This document shows, one piece after another, positions 11,786-24,107 of a stretch of DNA of 64,000 nt; the first letter of the stretch is position 1, and each line of letters opens with the position of its first letter. The position numbers and the translations under genes are program-made. Source of the stretch: Phycomyces blakesleeanus NRRL 1555(-) (taxonomy: Eukaryota; Mucoromycota; Mucoromycetes; Mucorales; Phycomycetaceae); the NCBI RefSeq assembly GCF_001638985.1, contig NW_017265187.1:248001-312000 (forward strand), written 5' to 3'. The notes beneath the pieces were generated by a model. The model was given only the letters and a program-made list of their open reading frames with translations, was not told where the DNA came from and ran no database searches.

Positions 11786-13203
11786 AGTTGTAAGGAATTA
11801 CGCTTATTGGAAGGTAGGAAGGTGTGTGTATGTGGGGTTGAGAGTCTATCTAGAATATCCAATAACTTTTTTTTTCATTTTCTTTCTCTCTGTCTTTCTT
11901 TCTAAGGCAGGAAAGAAGAGTTCAAGAGGAAAAGCAGTCATTTCAGGCTTGAATTCAGGTTTTTGGAGTCCCCCCAAAAAAAAACCAACTGCATGCGTGT
12001 GTTCCTTATTTTATTTTTTATACATATTTTTTCTTTTACTTTTAATTGATTACTTAAATTATTGTTTATAAGTAACTTCTTTAAAAAATATCTTGTATTG
12101 GTTTATCCTATTCTATTATATATACTTTACAGGATTTTTCTTTTCTTTTCATTAATTTGATTTAATCTAATCTAATTTAATTTAATTTAGCTCTAATTAA
12201 AAAAAAAAAAAGAAGTAAAGAGGTACCGGTTGACAAGAGGTACACAGTAAGAGAGCAACTAAAATAAATAAATTACAATATTTCCAATTTTTCTATTACT
12301 ATTATTTTTACTATTTGTACAAATGGATATCATTTAGACTTGCAGTATTTATTATCATTATTCTTTTTTTTTTTAAAAAAAAAGTCAAGAATCCCAAGAG
12401 AAATCTTATAAAGTATTTGTCCTTGATGTGCAGCATTTGTGTCTAGTTTGTTCTTTAATATTTTACTGATTCTAATATTCATTATTAGATTATCCTAATG
12501 TTTAAATAAATGTATTATGACTGTAAGGAGGAGAACTTGGTGCTTGGTTACAAGGGAATTAAAACAAGACAATCTATACATTTAAATACATATTTGCCTT
12601 TTCTCTCTCTCTCTGTATAAATTCTGTCAATTTTTTTTTATAAGAGAAAAATAAAATAAAAAAAATGGCTATAATTAAATGTTGGGAAACTGAAGCGGCG
12701 ATCTCTCTCTCTCTCTTTGGCTTTATTTTTTATTTATTTTTATTTATATTGTATTACTCTAAAGTGTCTATAAAAGGCAATAAGCAAACTCTCATTCTGC
12801 TGTCAATTCATCGTCATTCATCCCAATTTCATTCACCAAGCAAAAAGGAAGAAAAAAGAAAAATGGAATTCACAGTCCTATCCTTTTTTTTTTACCAGTC
12901 ATTTCCATCAAACACAAATGCACAAATGCACACACGCTACTCACACGCTTAGATACAATATATACAAATACAAATATAAATATAAATATAAATATGTTCA
13001 GGTTATATAAATCTAGTCTCTTCCTTTTTGTAGCCTTGCTTCTTTTGCTTCTTTTGCTTCTTTAATTTAGTGACTACAAAGAAGAACAAAGTAACCTCTC
13101 TTTGTATTTCATCCTTCTTATTCCCTCTCTCTCTCTCTCTTTTTTTTTATTTACTAACCAATCAGTCGATACTCAAGAGCTATATAAAACATATTAATCT
13201 GAT
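11786..13203. other. Divergent intergenic region UTP13 / trehalose phosphatase
   Basis: 1.4 kb without a supported gene. It serves as upstream region for both neighbours. It contains CT-rich tracts (for example 12602-12615 and 13124-13140) and the TATA candidate noted at 12769. Frames at 11718-12071 and 12665-12952 are low complexity or hydrophobic and are not called. Confidence 0.5.
12769..12776 (+). promoter_or_regulatory. TATA box candidate, trehalose phosphatase gene
   Basis: TATAAAAG (followed by GC) 435 bp upstream of the ATG at 13204. If used, it implies a 5' leader of about 400 nt, possibly with an intron. A nearer TATATAAAA at 13181-13189 is too close to the ATG to be a normal TATA box. 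Confidence 0.35.
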
Positions 13204-16200
13204 ATGGAAGCAAAAAAGTTCAACATCGACGCATCAAGACTTCAGGCCCTGTTGCCTATGCAAGGCAGCAAACCCAGTCTGAAAGGAAAGATCATCAATG
13301 TTGTCAACCAAGTACCTTTCGACTGTGTGCTCGTAACCAGAGACAATGACCGAACCATGGCCGACACCCTCCGACAGATCGGTGTCATGAAATCCAAGCA
13401 TCCAAACATGACTCCTGGACAACAGCAGCAGGCCATAGATGAAGAAGACGAGGCTCCAATCTCCCACCTGGCCCGCCGTCGCTCAACCGTACCTGCCCTG
13501 GGCGAGACATCGATGTGGAGTCTGTCCCAGAGAAAGGGCCACTCAGCAATGTATGCCGGTCTGGACTCCCTCAAGAAAAACTACCAGACTCTTTACATCG
13601 GTGGCACCGGAAATGTGTTGAGTAAGCATCGAGACCATATCCATGCCGACGATCTGTCCCAAGAACAGCGCGATAATTTACGCGATCTGCTAAAGTCAAA
13701 GCACGACATGGTTCCCATCTTTATCAAGCACGCCCTAGCCAGTGGTCACTATGAAGGATACTGCAAACAAGGTAAGAAAACAAACAGGCTTGGATATGTG
13801 ATTGGGTTCCTTTTGCATTTATTGATCATTTCCTACTAGTGCTCTGGCCTTTGTTGCACTACATGATGTGGCAAGAATCTGTTGATGAAGGAAAATTCTG
13901 GGAGGCTTATGTTGCTGTCAATCAGATTTATGCCGATACAGTTATTGAGAACTACAATTCAGGGGATATTGGTAAGATACTCTATCTACGCTTACACACA
14001 CACACACACTACAGATAGCTAGCAGTACAAACTTTAGCTTTAGCTCAAATTAGGTTAGGCCTTTTTTTCTCTCTTTATATAAAGAAGAAGAAAAAAAACC
14101 TGTAGTTGATGGTTATGGCTGTGGTCGTTGATCCTCCGCTTATTTGTTTCGTCACTATGAACGATTTTTATATGTACACATTTAAATTGATTATTGACTA
14201 TTGACTATTGCTGCTACTAGTCTGGGTGCATGATTACCATCTGCTTCTAGTGCCATCTATGGTCCGTTCAAGGATACCAAATGCACCTATTGGTGTCTTT
14301 CTTCACACACCATTCCCGAGTTCAGAGATCTTCCGATGTTTGCCACGTAAGTCCATATAAAATATATAGACACACAAACACACAAAATTAACTGACGGCC
14401 ATTAAATTAAATTAAATTAATAAAATATATATTTATGTCTGTTCTTATAATGCTAACAACTAATCATCTTGTATATTAAACATCATAAAGGTCGACGAGA
14501 CATCCTCTTGGGTATGCTAGGTGCAAATCTAGTTTCTTTCCAGGTAATATATTTAAATATTTAAAATAAATATGCAAATATGAGATCTGTTATCTAATTT
14601 GTGTGACCTATCTATCTGTTTTGTTTTAAAAGACATACAACTATGCCCGCCATTTCTCGTCCAATTGCACACGTATCCTCGGTTTTGAGTATACGCCTTC
14701 AGGTGTTGACGCAAACGGTACGATTGTTGCATTGGGAACCTACCCAATCGGTATCGATGTCGAGCGCACTCGTTACAACTGCAAACGGCCTGGCGTGCAA
14801 CCAAAGATCAACGCGATCCGTGAAAAGTACGCCGGCAAGAAAATCATTGTCGGTCGGGACAAGCTGGACCCTGTGAAGGGAGTTCTGCAGAAACTGGAGG
14901 CATTTGAAAAGTTTTTGACCGACTACCCCGAGTGGCATGAAAAGGTGGTCTTGATTCAGGTAACCTCGCCAGGTGTGATTGAGAGCCAGAGACTGGAAAA
15001 CAAGGTGGCCGAGGTCGTCAGTCGAATCAACATGAAATTTGGCTCGCTCGAGTTCACGCCCGCAAACATGTTTCAGCAGCACATCGATCGGGACGAGTAC
15101 TATGCACTCTTGTCAGCAGCTGACATTGCATTGGTGACGCCTGTGACAGACGGCATGAATACAGCTAGCTTTGAATACATTGTTGCTCAAAGCGAACGCC
15201 ACAGCCCCCTGATCCTATCTGAATTCACAGGAACGGCCCGAAGCATGAGTGCAGCCGTGATCGTCAACCCTTGGGACTTTGCAGGTGTGGCAAGAGCAAT
15301 AGCCGATTGTCTGACTATGAGTGAAGAAGACAAACTGGTTAAATACAAGGTAAATAAGTGAGCTATTTATTCATTTAGCTGTAGTATTTTGAGTTTATAT
15401 TAGAAACAAACACCCAAACAAATAGACACTCATTTATTAATTTTTTAATATCTGTGTACAGCAACTCGAAAGCTTTGTTAATTCTCACACGGCAGCTTAC
15501 TGGGCAGAGTCGCTCGTCAAGGGTCTTGTGGAAGTTAGTGCCAAACAATCGAATCAGGGACCTACACCAGTTCTTGATGTTGATCGTTTCCAGCTTGAGT
15601 ACAACAATTCTCGAAAGAGACTATTGTTCTTTGATTACGATGTAAGTTTTTTTTTCTTTTCTTTTACAGATCTGGAATGATATAAAGATAGCCAAATAAA
15701 TAAAAGATATCATATACTCCTTCTTCTTTTTTAAATAAAAAAAAACTAATTTTCTTATCTTATTTTAGGGTACATTGACACCTATCTGCGACAGCCCAAA
15801 GGATGCAGTTCCGTCCCAAAAGACTCTCGATACTCTGCACAGCCTGTGTTCTGATCCCAAAAACATCGTATGGATCGTTTCTGGGCGTAATCAAGCCGAC
15901 CTTGACAATTGGGTTGGCTCGATCCCAAACCTTGGTTTGAGTAGTGAGCACGGCTGCTATATCAAGGAGCCCAGGAGCGACAAGTGGATTAGTATGATCG
16001 AAGACCTCGACATGTCTTGGAAAGACGACGTGATGGAGATCTTCAACTACTACACCGAGCGCACGCCCGGAAGTTTTATCGAAGAAAAGAACGGCTCACT
16101 CACCTGGCACTACCGCAAAGCCGACCCCAAGTACGGACCCTTCCAGGCCAACGAGTGTCAGAACCACCTTGAGCAGAGTATCCTTGGAAAACTGCCGGTC

Positions 16201-16491
16201 GAGACATTGGTCGGAAAGAAAAACCTTGAGGTCCGGCCATTGATGATCAACAAGGGCGAGGTAATCAAGCGAGTCATACTCCAGCAGTCTTCCGAAGTAG
16301 ACTTTATAATGTGTGTTGGAGATGACAAGACTGATGAGGATATGTTCCGAGTGGTCAAGCGACCCGAAATTGGTGTTGATGCAGTCCGATTTATTGTGAC
16401 TATTGGACCGGCAGAGAAGAATACTCTGGCTGCATGGCATCTGGCCACTCCTGAGCAATTGATAGATGTACTAGATGGCCTTGGTCATTAA
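13204..16491 (+). CDS. Trehalose-6-phosphate phosphatase, Tps2-type (TPS-like domain + HAD phosphatase)
   Basis: Seven exons (13204-13771, 13840-13971, 14221-14346, 14491-14543, 14633-15349, 15462-15641, 15769-16491) join to 832 residues; yeast Tps2 has 896. N-terminal about residues 130-585 is a GT20 TPS-like domain (WVHDYHL, GRDKLDPVKG, DGMNTASFEY). The GRDKLD form and the substituted loop resemble Tps2/Tsl1 rather than catalytic Tps1 (GVDRLDYIKG). The C-terminal about 240 residues are a HAD phosphatase: FDYDGTLTP (nucleophile Asp) and GDDKTDEDMF (metal site). It should convert trehalose-6-phosphate to trehalose in the cytosol, in stress and spore metabolism. An intron falls exactly between FDYD and GTL. 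A serine/arginine patch near residue 95 (RRRST) could be a kinase site. Synthase activity cannot be excluded by eye. Confidence 0.9.
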
Positions 16492-18194
16492 ATAAATCAA
16501 AATAATAATAATAACAATAATAATAGTAATAATAGTAATAATAGTAATAGTAATAATAATCATACTACTTGTACACATACAGAACAAAAAAAAAGAATAA
16601 AAAAAAAGTGCATAAAAGATGTTTATAGATGATAATCGTTATAATAATAATAATAATAAAAAAGTAAGAAATGATATCTGCAATGAATGAAAATACAAGT
16701 GGGGGGATGATATAATTTTAAGAATTTGACCAAGAAGAAGAAGAAGAAGAAGTGTTTGTAGCAGAAAGCAGGATAGGAAGAATTAAAGATATAAAATGGA
16801 ATTCATACAAAATAGACTTATAGGAAACAGTAGTTTTTTGTTTTTTTTGTGGGTTGTAAAAATAAAATTGAAATAGCATAATTTTTGTCATGTATATATG
16901 TATGGGCAAGAGAAATCGAGATAGAGAGAAGCTTTAATCCATGTTTTAAGCATGTAGACTTATGGGTGGACTGGGCAATGTTCTGTTGAAAGCGTGAGAA
17001 TGGCAAGTGAGAATTGGATATTAGTCTTATTGTTTATACAAAATAGCCGAATCTTACTTGTCATATGCTTCTGTGAACCGCATACAGCGCATTTCAAACC
17101 CGAGTATTGTATGTGTGTACAGGTAAATGGTTCTTCCTGTTTAACCGCTCGTTTATTGGTTTTAACCTTTAACATACTTGGTATAAGATGATAGTAATAT
17201 ATAATAGAGATATTTAAAAAAGAGAACAGAGCTAAAGAAAAAAAAATAAGATAAAAGAAAAATACTAGATTTTTATACGCAAAAATAAAAAAATAAAATC
17301 AAATATTTGAACTGGAAACCGATTCGAGACATACCAAACAGAAACAACAACAAAAATGTATATATAACCACACTACTTTCACCTGTAAATGCAAAAGGTG
17401 ACATCAAAAGTATCCAAACGGTTCCGGGTTACACACATATAACAGAGGTAGAAACAAAGAGATAAAGAGAGAGAAAGGAACTAGAAGTACCATATCAGAT
17501 TATAGCTTATCAATAACACAGACATTCATATATGTGCACAACTTGAAAAACAAAATAGATCCCCAAAGATGTATAATATACCAACATGAATATTTTCAAT
17601 AGACAATAGACAATAGAAACTATAGCCAAGCCATCAAATTCAATTCATTTTCTGAAGAGAAATATAGATTAATACTTGTTCAAATATCACCAATAAAGTG
17701 CCGTGATTTGAGATTCCAAGAAAGTTCAGTAAAAATAAAATAAACCCTTGTTGTTTCTGATGACATTAACACGTGTAGAAAGCAATTCAAACGTTGATTG
17801 TAAAAGATATATATATATATATATTCCCATACTCTATGTCGATTGGAATCTGATTACAGCAACAATTCAACTATACAGAGAGATCATCCTTCAAATCCTA
17901 TTGGTATTACAGGATAAACCTTGATAACCAGAAAACCAGTAGAGAGAACGAACTCTTACATTTATATAATTAGATAATTGAATTTGACTTGTTCATTTTG
18001 GCTGACATGTGCAAACCCACAAGCCGTAACCACAAAAGATATTAAGATTCAATACCGATGGTGGTGACGATACTGATATACTAAATACTGATAATAGTAA
18101 TACTAAAGAAGATAGTGTACAGATATTATGTTATATTTTGTTTTATTATATAGCATATATAACATATATCTGGGATTTCTTTTTCATTTTTCTT
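16492..18194. other. Intergenic, convergent 3' regions
   Basis: 1.7 kb between two convergent stops. It starts with an (AAT)n/(AAT-AGT) array at about 16498-16560 and another AAT run near 16640-16660. A Cys-containing minus-strand frame at 16960-17175 (CAVCGSQK) has no context and is not called. A short palindrome, CACCTGTAAATGCAAAAGGTG, lies near 17380-17400. Confidence 0.45.
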
Positions 18195-21100
18195 TTAAAG
18201 TAACTTCCACTGTGTTTGTTCAATCTTTTCCTTGCAAGAATAATGGACTACAACTCCATTAGGAAACACGGCAAAGACACTGTAAAGAATGATGTCTTAG
18301 TACCCTTTTCTTCTGACTACTATCTTCTGTGCATATTTTACCTATTTCCAATTCTTTTGTTACATTGAGGGCACATTCGATCCTCAGTAATTTTGACAGC
18401 TCTCGATCTGTAAAAGGCCAATTGCTCTTCAACCTAATAAATACAGATATACAGATATCAATTACACACAATTATATATATTTATATATGTTTTACCTGT
18501 AGCTGTTCAGCCTTCAAAAGATTCTTAACAACCATATCCATATTTCGGTTCTTGTTGCTAGTGCGGATGTACTTTTCAAAGAATGGGAACAAACCATGGA
18601 GATGAGTTGGCAATGGCAGCAAAGACAGGACCTGAGAAGCGTTAATGTGGGATCCATGGTGAGCCAATAGATCCAAAGCAGGCTCTAACAAGGGCTTCTG
18701 GTTGTTGCTGGGTTGCAAATAAACACGCAACAATGTCAAGTACATCTTTTCGCCCTTTTCAGGATCATCTCTGTATATTTTGGTACAGTATCTAAAACAC
18801 AGAAAGCAGTATGTTAATCAACCTATTCCCCCTTTTTTCTTTCTTTCTCTCTTGATTTATATATATCTTGTGAATTTCAATCACACATATCAAGGCATAT
18901 AATTCATTCGCTTACTCCTCGGCCATGGTGTAATTGGAGAGCTTATAGACATAAATGTCCAGTGCTTGGTCGTGCTGTCCAATACGACTCAATAGAATAG
19001 CACGTTCCTCGAACAAATCTAAAAAAAAATACAGACAAATGCATTAAAGCCAATCAAAAAAAAAGTAAAAATTTCCAGAAATCTTACCATCCAAAGGAAG
19101 ACGGGAGAGAATTTTCTCGGCACGGTAGTATGTTGATTCCGTCAAAAAAGCTATCAGCCGGGAACGGAGAGCGGCCTTGTTTTCAGAGTCTGACAAAGTA
19201 ACACTTTTAAGGGTACAGAACCATGTGAGCGCGAGCACAAAGGCAGCCACCACAATCTACCTTGGGACCCCTCAGCTTTGATTTTGTCAAGATAAGCAAT
19301 TGCCAACTTGTTATGAAAGTGAGGCGATTTGTCTCGAAGTTCTTCGAGGATATACTCCAGATACTGAATAGCCAAGTCTCCGGAAATCGACTCTAAATGC
19401 TGCACAACACTATCTCTTGGGAATGTCTCTACTTCGGCAAGATCATCAATGAAAATCTACAGAAAGAAGAAGAAGAAGAAAGTATAAAAATAATAATAAT
19501 GATATTTTAATGGCAGTAAGTTAAAGACAACACTTACATCCATTCCGGATCTAGGATCTTTCTCAAGTACCCATCTTGAGTACTTTAGAACCAAGTCAAA
19601 TTGAGTAAGACCCAAGCGCTGGAGATAACGGATTGTAGGTACAACTCCACGCAAAGGACCCTCTGCCTGTTGACCAAGTCTACACAAATACAATGAAAGC
19701 AGCGTATTCAAATATGTAGAACATTTATGTAAAATGTGAGTGAGTGATTGTTTATGCGAGCGCCACTCAAGGGTCAATAACAATACTAATTATACTAAAA
19801 GACAGACCACCCCACCCCTATCTCACTCACTCACTCCCTCTTTTGCATATATATACATATATTTTATCCTCTTCTCCTAAAATTATGCGCACAAATATTA
19901 CCTTGCTAGTAAATCAAGGGCTTGTCCATGAAGCCCCTTGCAGTTGTAAAGATCGACCAACTCTTTATATTTCTGTAAAAATAATATTGTCATTTTCAGT
20001 TAGTTTCATCAGCCAAGCAAGCAAGCAAATAAATAAATAATTATCATATATCTATATCTAAAAGTACTACTTCCTTTCTCTCTCTCTCTTTTTTTTTCAA
20101 AACGAAAAAGAAGAAGGAAGGGAGGATAATAGAAAACGTTTTTGTTTTCTGAAAGAAAGAAGAAACAATCAATCAATCAACTAACAAACCTTTTTGTCCA
20201 TCAAGATTGTCTCACATTCCTGAACATCACAGTGGTTCTGTACTCTTAACAAAGGACCCACCAAGGCATCATTGGTCATCATATAGGCCTTTAGGAGGGC
20301 AGTGTCGACCAAAGATGCCTCATACATCAAATCTTCGTATTCTTTTTCGTCCACAGGTTTGGATGATGACTTTTGAGGCGAGTTAGGGGGACCGCCGTTG
20401 AGCTTCTTGGACAGTTTTTGGCGTTTGTCGGTCAGGAAGCGAATCAGATAGGTGACAGCATCATGCAGATTTAAGCCCGTCAAGGGCACCTCCTTGTGGC
20501 CACTCTTTGTGGTGGCGGTGGTGGCCTTACTCTTGTTGGACTGCCGACTTTCAGGGCGTTGTAATTGAAGGTGGTGTGAGTGGTTCTGGGAGTGACTGTC
20601 GTTGTCATCATCATTGTCATTCTCCTTGCGGCGCAGCGAACTCAAAGAATCCACTTCGTCGTCAGATCGGGTCATCGAAAGACTGCCGGAAATCATCTCT
20701 GGGTAGAGGCGGATGACATGGGCAGGTGGGGTATTGAGTTCCTGAAACAAATTCAGAGCGGTGTCGTATTCACCGCGGTGGAAGAGGTCGTGTCCGTATG
20801 CAGTACGGATTGCCTTTAGTTTTTCCTCCTTGTTGTCTATCAGGACAGCATCGATTTGATCCAACAGACTGACAGCCTCTTCATACTCATGTTTGTCGAC
20901 AAGCTGGTCAATTTGGGTTGAGAAACTAAACGGGGTCAGACGCCAGATTTGAGAAGAACTGGCGACGTAGACCAGTTTTCCTTGGTTGAGAAAACGTGCA
21001 CTCGAGAGTTCGATTTGTTGAACAAGAGCAAGGGTCTGGATATTGCGCACCTCTACATGCTTTGGTAGAATAGCAATCACATAAGGGTAAGAGTAGCCTA

Positions 21101-21907
21101 TGTAAAGTAAAAGCCCACAGACACAGATATGTTTCAGATTGGTTTCTTTGTATCCATTTGGGATGTTTAGATAGAATATTACCAATCTGTTCAGGGAAAC
21201 CAGACCATTCGATTCCAACCTTGCGAGTGGGTGTACCATCCAATCCAAGAAATATGCTAACATCTATAATAGTAAATATTAGATTGTTGATATGTAAGTC
21301 CGTCCAATTCATTCCATCACATACGATCGCGGGCCAAGAGGATTTCATTGTTGGGGATTTTGGTCACCATAGGTTTTCCACCACGGGAACCATACATGTT
21401 GTACAGGCCTGTCAGAGTGCTCATGGGTCCACCTTCTGCTGGTCCGGTTGGAGCAAATAGCTCGGTTAGTTGACCTGCTTCCACATCCATCAGAGCATAC
21501 TCTGTAGAGAATCCCAGACAGATCTTGGTGGTTCCCACCCAGGCCATTGCTTTGATACGATCAGGGATATTGAGTTCCTAGAGATTTGGAATACTTATAT
21601 AAGCCACTTGCTCACTCGTTTCCAACCCCAAAAAATAGAGGTAATGGTGTATGTATGTATGTTGCTGTCTTTTTTTCTTTTACTTTTGTTTCGTCAAATG
21701 CGGTATCTTTCCAGACAAACACCAACAGCTTCTTGCGTACAGCCACGGCAAGACGTGTGATGAGAACAGGAATACGTTCTTCAGGGCTCATTTCAACCAT
21801 GGTTTGGATAGCAAACAGATTTGCACCCTTTGTCTTTTGAAGTGCCATACGAAACTCGAATGTACGCAAGTCATGAAGACTGACCAACCCATCTATTGAA
21901 TACACAA

Positions 21908-21942
<35 letters not shown>

Positions 21943-22481
21943 TGAGAGTGAGAGTATACAGTTTGATCATTTATTGTCTCTTTAGTTTTTTTTTACCAGA
22001 CAAAGATACAAGGAAATCGATTTCTTTGATGATATCCAGCTGTTCAATAGGTCGCTTTGAAAATGCTTTAACAATCATTGCCAAAGTAACCTCGGGAATC
22101 TGGTTATTGTCAGCGACTAACCAATAAAACAGGTACGTATATATATATATATATATTAGTATTGGTATCAGTATTTGATGGTCTTGTAAATTTTGTTTAG
22201 AACAAAACAAAACAAAATAAAGAAAACATAGAAAGTGATAATAGTACCAAGAGGCTCTTTGGTGTCATAGACCATAAGTTGCCCGGAAGCGGTTCCAATC
22301 AACAGTCGGTCACCTATAACGAAAATCGAAAAAAGAAAGTTATTGTGTTGATGATATTAGGTATAGTATGTGAATGAGGAATGAGTAGAAAAGAGAATAA
22401 AAGGATGTTACCATGAGCATAGATTGACTCGACACGATTGAGTTTGTCTACTACAGTAGTTACTTGAAAGGCTTCGTGCAT
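18195..22481 (-). CDS. VPS39: HOPS subunit VPS39/VAM6
   Basis: Fifteen exons (22481-22412, 22313-22248, 22116-21997, 21892-21684, 21577-21325, 21263-21183, 21097-20190, 19972-19902, 19679-19538, 19456-19261, 19189-19088, 19018-18916, 18791-18497, 18433-18342, 18279-18195) join to 930 residues; human VPS39 has 886. Residues 1 to about 300 form the CNH beta-propeller (start MHEAFQVTTVVDKL, close to animal MHDAFE...). A clathrin-like helical solenoid follows, with an inserted Asp/Ser/His/Gln-rich low-complexity linker at about 420-480. The C-terminus carries the family's Vps39 zinc-binding motif, CPQCNKRI ... SVFAVFPNGVVVHYSC. Known role: tethering for vacuole or lysosome fusion, binding Rab7/Ypt7. 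Several exons are under 90 nt. Confidence 0.93.
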
Positions 22482-22995
22482 CTGATTTAATTGGGATTAT
22501 AAACAGGAGAAACCAAGACGAGACACCAAAGGAGTCAAAAATAATATTAATAATAATAATAATAATATTATTATATATATATATATAGAGAGAGAGAGAG
22601 ACGTATAACATGTCGGAGATAAAGAGATCACATGCATTACAGACGTATATTAGACTGGGCAATAAAGATAAATTAGTCTAAAATATCAATGATATTTGCT
22701 GTTATTTTCTAGATGATTTGTAACAATTTTTTTAAAGAGAAATTTTAATAAAAAGAATATAAATATAAAGTGCTTGTGTGCTGGTAACAACCGTAATAGT
22801 AAGAGATGTAGTATATGGTATAATAATTATGTATAATATATAAAGAGAGAGAGAGAGAGAAATCAAAATCAGAAATTGAAACAGATAATAGAGAAGAATT
22901 CGATATACTCTAGACATTTTGTGTGTGTGTGTGTGTGGCTGTTTGATTAATAGAGAGAAAGAAAGGTAGGGATAGAATGATATACAGGAACGCGT
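22482..22995. other. Upstream region of VPS39
   Basis: AT-rich DNA with (AG)n at about 22587-22601 and 22845-22860 and TA tracts. No gene seen. Confidence 0.5.
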
Positions 22996-23217
22996 CTATT
23001 TGATTGTTGGGTCGACCAATAGTGCCTGAAGCGCATATCGTGCAGAGGGATCGGACCTGTAGAATGGTGAATGTTGTGGGATGTTGTCATTATTGCTGTG
23101 TAGGGTATTGATGTCCCAGGATTTCTCGGTTGGGACCTTGTTGGTGGTGGGTGTCTTGGGGGATTTGGGTTTCTTGAGATGTTGACGCAACTTTTTTAGC
23201 CATTTCTTGATCGACAT
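22996..23217 (-). CDS. Small basic protein, unrecognised
   Basis: An intronless 73-residue frame from ATG 23217 to the stop at 22996-22998. It is distinctly GC-richer than its flanks. The N-terminal half is strongly basic (MSIKKWLKKLRQHLKKPK), followed by a Pro/Thr linker and a C-terminal block, FYRSDPSARYALQALLVDP. It sits between divergently read VPS39 and the bHLH gene. Codon use and composition look coding, but I recognise no family. It could also be one exon of a longer gene; an upstream pyrimidine tract at 23480-23507 would be on the wrong strand to be its splice signal. Confidence 0.45.
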   Translation of the reverse strand: MSIKKWLKKLRQHLKKPKSPKTPTTNKVPTEKSWDINTLHSNNDNIPQHSPFYRSDPSARYALQALLVDPTIK

Positions 23218-24107
23218 TTGTAGCACAACCCAATAAAAAAAAAGTAACTGAAATAACAAAATTTGTGCTCCCAAAAAACAAGAAGAAGTAATAAAAAAAA
23301 GAGTAAAAGAAGTAGAAGTAGAAGAAAGAAGAAAGAAAGTCTATCTAATTCAGAATAGCGAACAATAAGGCAAAGGTAAAAATAAATAAATAAATTCACA
23401 GATGTATAGAGCCTGTATGACTAGTAACCTCCTGCTTTAAACAATATATATAGTTCTCTATTTCTATCTGCTGCTGCCCTTTTTTTTTTCTTCTTCTTCT
23501 TCTTCTAATGTTTGTTTTTGTACTGATTTCCGTTTGCTAGCATGCCTAGCGATTGTCTATGCTTAGAATACTTGTCTTTATCTCCTGCATCCCAAGTGTT
23601 GTCTATAGAGTTGGATGCCACGTGCCACTAACCACTTTCAGGGCCAATTATTCATCTCATCACCAAGGCAACTAATAAACATATAATTATATAGCCTAGA
23701 GACAAAATAAAAGCTAAAAAAGTATTACATACATATATCTATATTCTGTAGAGTTTCTTGTATTAAATACACTGTACCTATACTGTGTATGTATGTGTGT
23801 GTCCTGATAATAATAATAATAATAAAAAAGGGTCTTTATGAAGCGCAACTTGTAGAGAGGGTCGTACAAGAATTTAAATTTTTTTTAAGGTGTTTTTTTT
23901 TTTTTTTTTTTTTAATCATCTTCAAAAAATCTCCTCTCTTTCTCTCTTTCTCTCTTTCTTTCCTCTTAATATTCTTCCTCTTCCTCTCTTCCTCTTCCTC
24001 TTCTTTTAACTCTAACCCTTTCCTTTCTTTACACCCTTTCCCTTCTTTTTCTTTTTCTTTTTTTTCATATATAAAAAAAATACCAACCCCACACAGTCAC
24101 TACAATC
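23218..24107. promoter_or_regulatory. Upstream region of the bHLH gene with long CT tract
   Basis: 890 bp without a gene. From about 23890 to 24065 the plus strand is a T20 run followed by almost pure T/C sequence, a usual feature of fungal promoter and leader regions just before the ATG at 24108. Confidence 0.5.

Noticed and set aside
12665..12952. 95-residue frame upstream of the trehalose phosphatase
   Set aside because: AT-driven hydrophobic and Ser/Lys-rich translation overlapping the TATA candidate and leader; no evidence of coding.
16960..17175. Minus-strand frame with CxxC (CAVCGSQK)
   Set aside because: Isolated CxxC with no second zinc pair and no neighbouring exon; AT-rich surroundings.
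17380..17430. tRNA-like or small RNA hairpin near CACCTGTAAATGCAAAAGGTG and GGTTCCGGGTTAC
   Set aside because: No A-box, no B-box match and no cloverleaf could be drawn.
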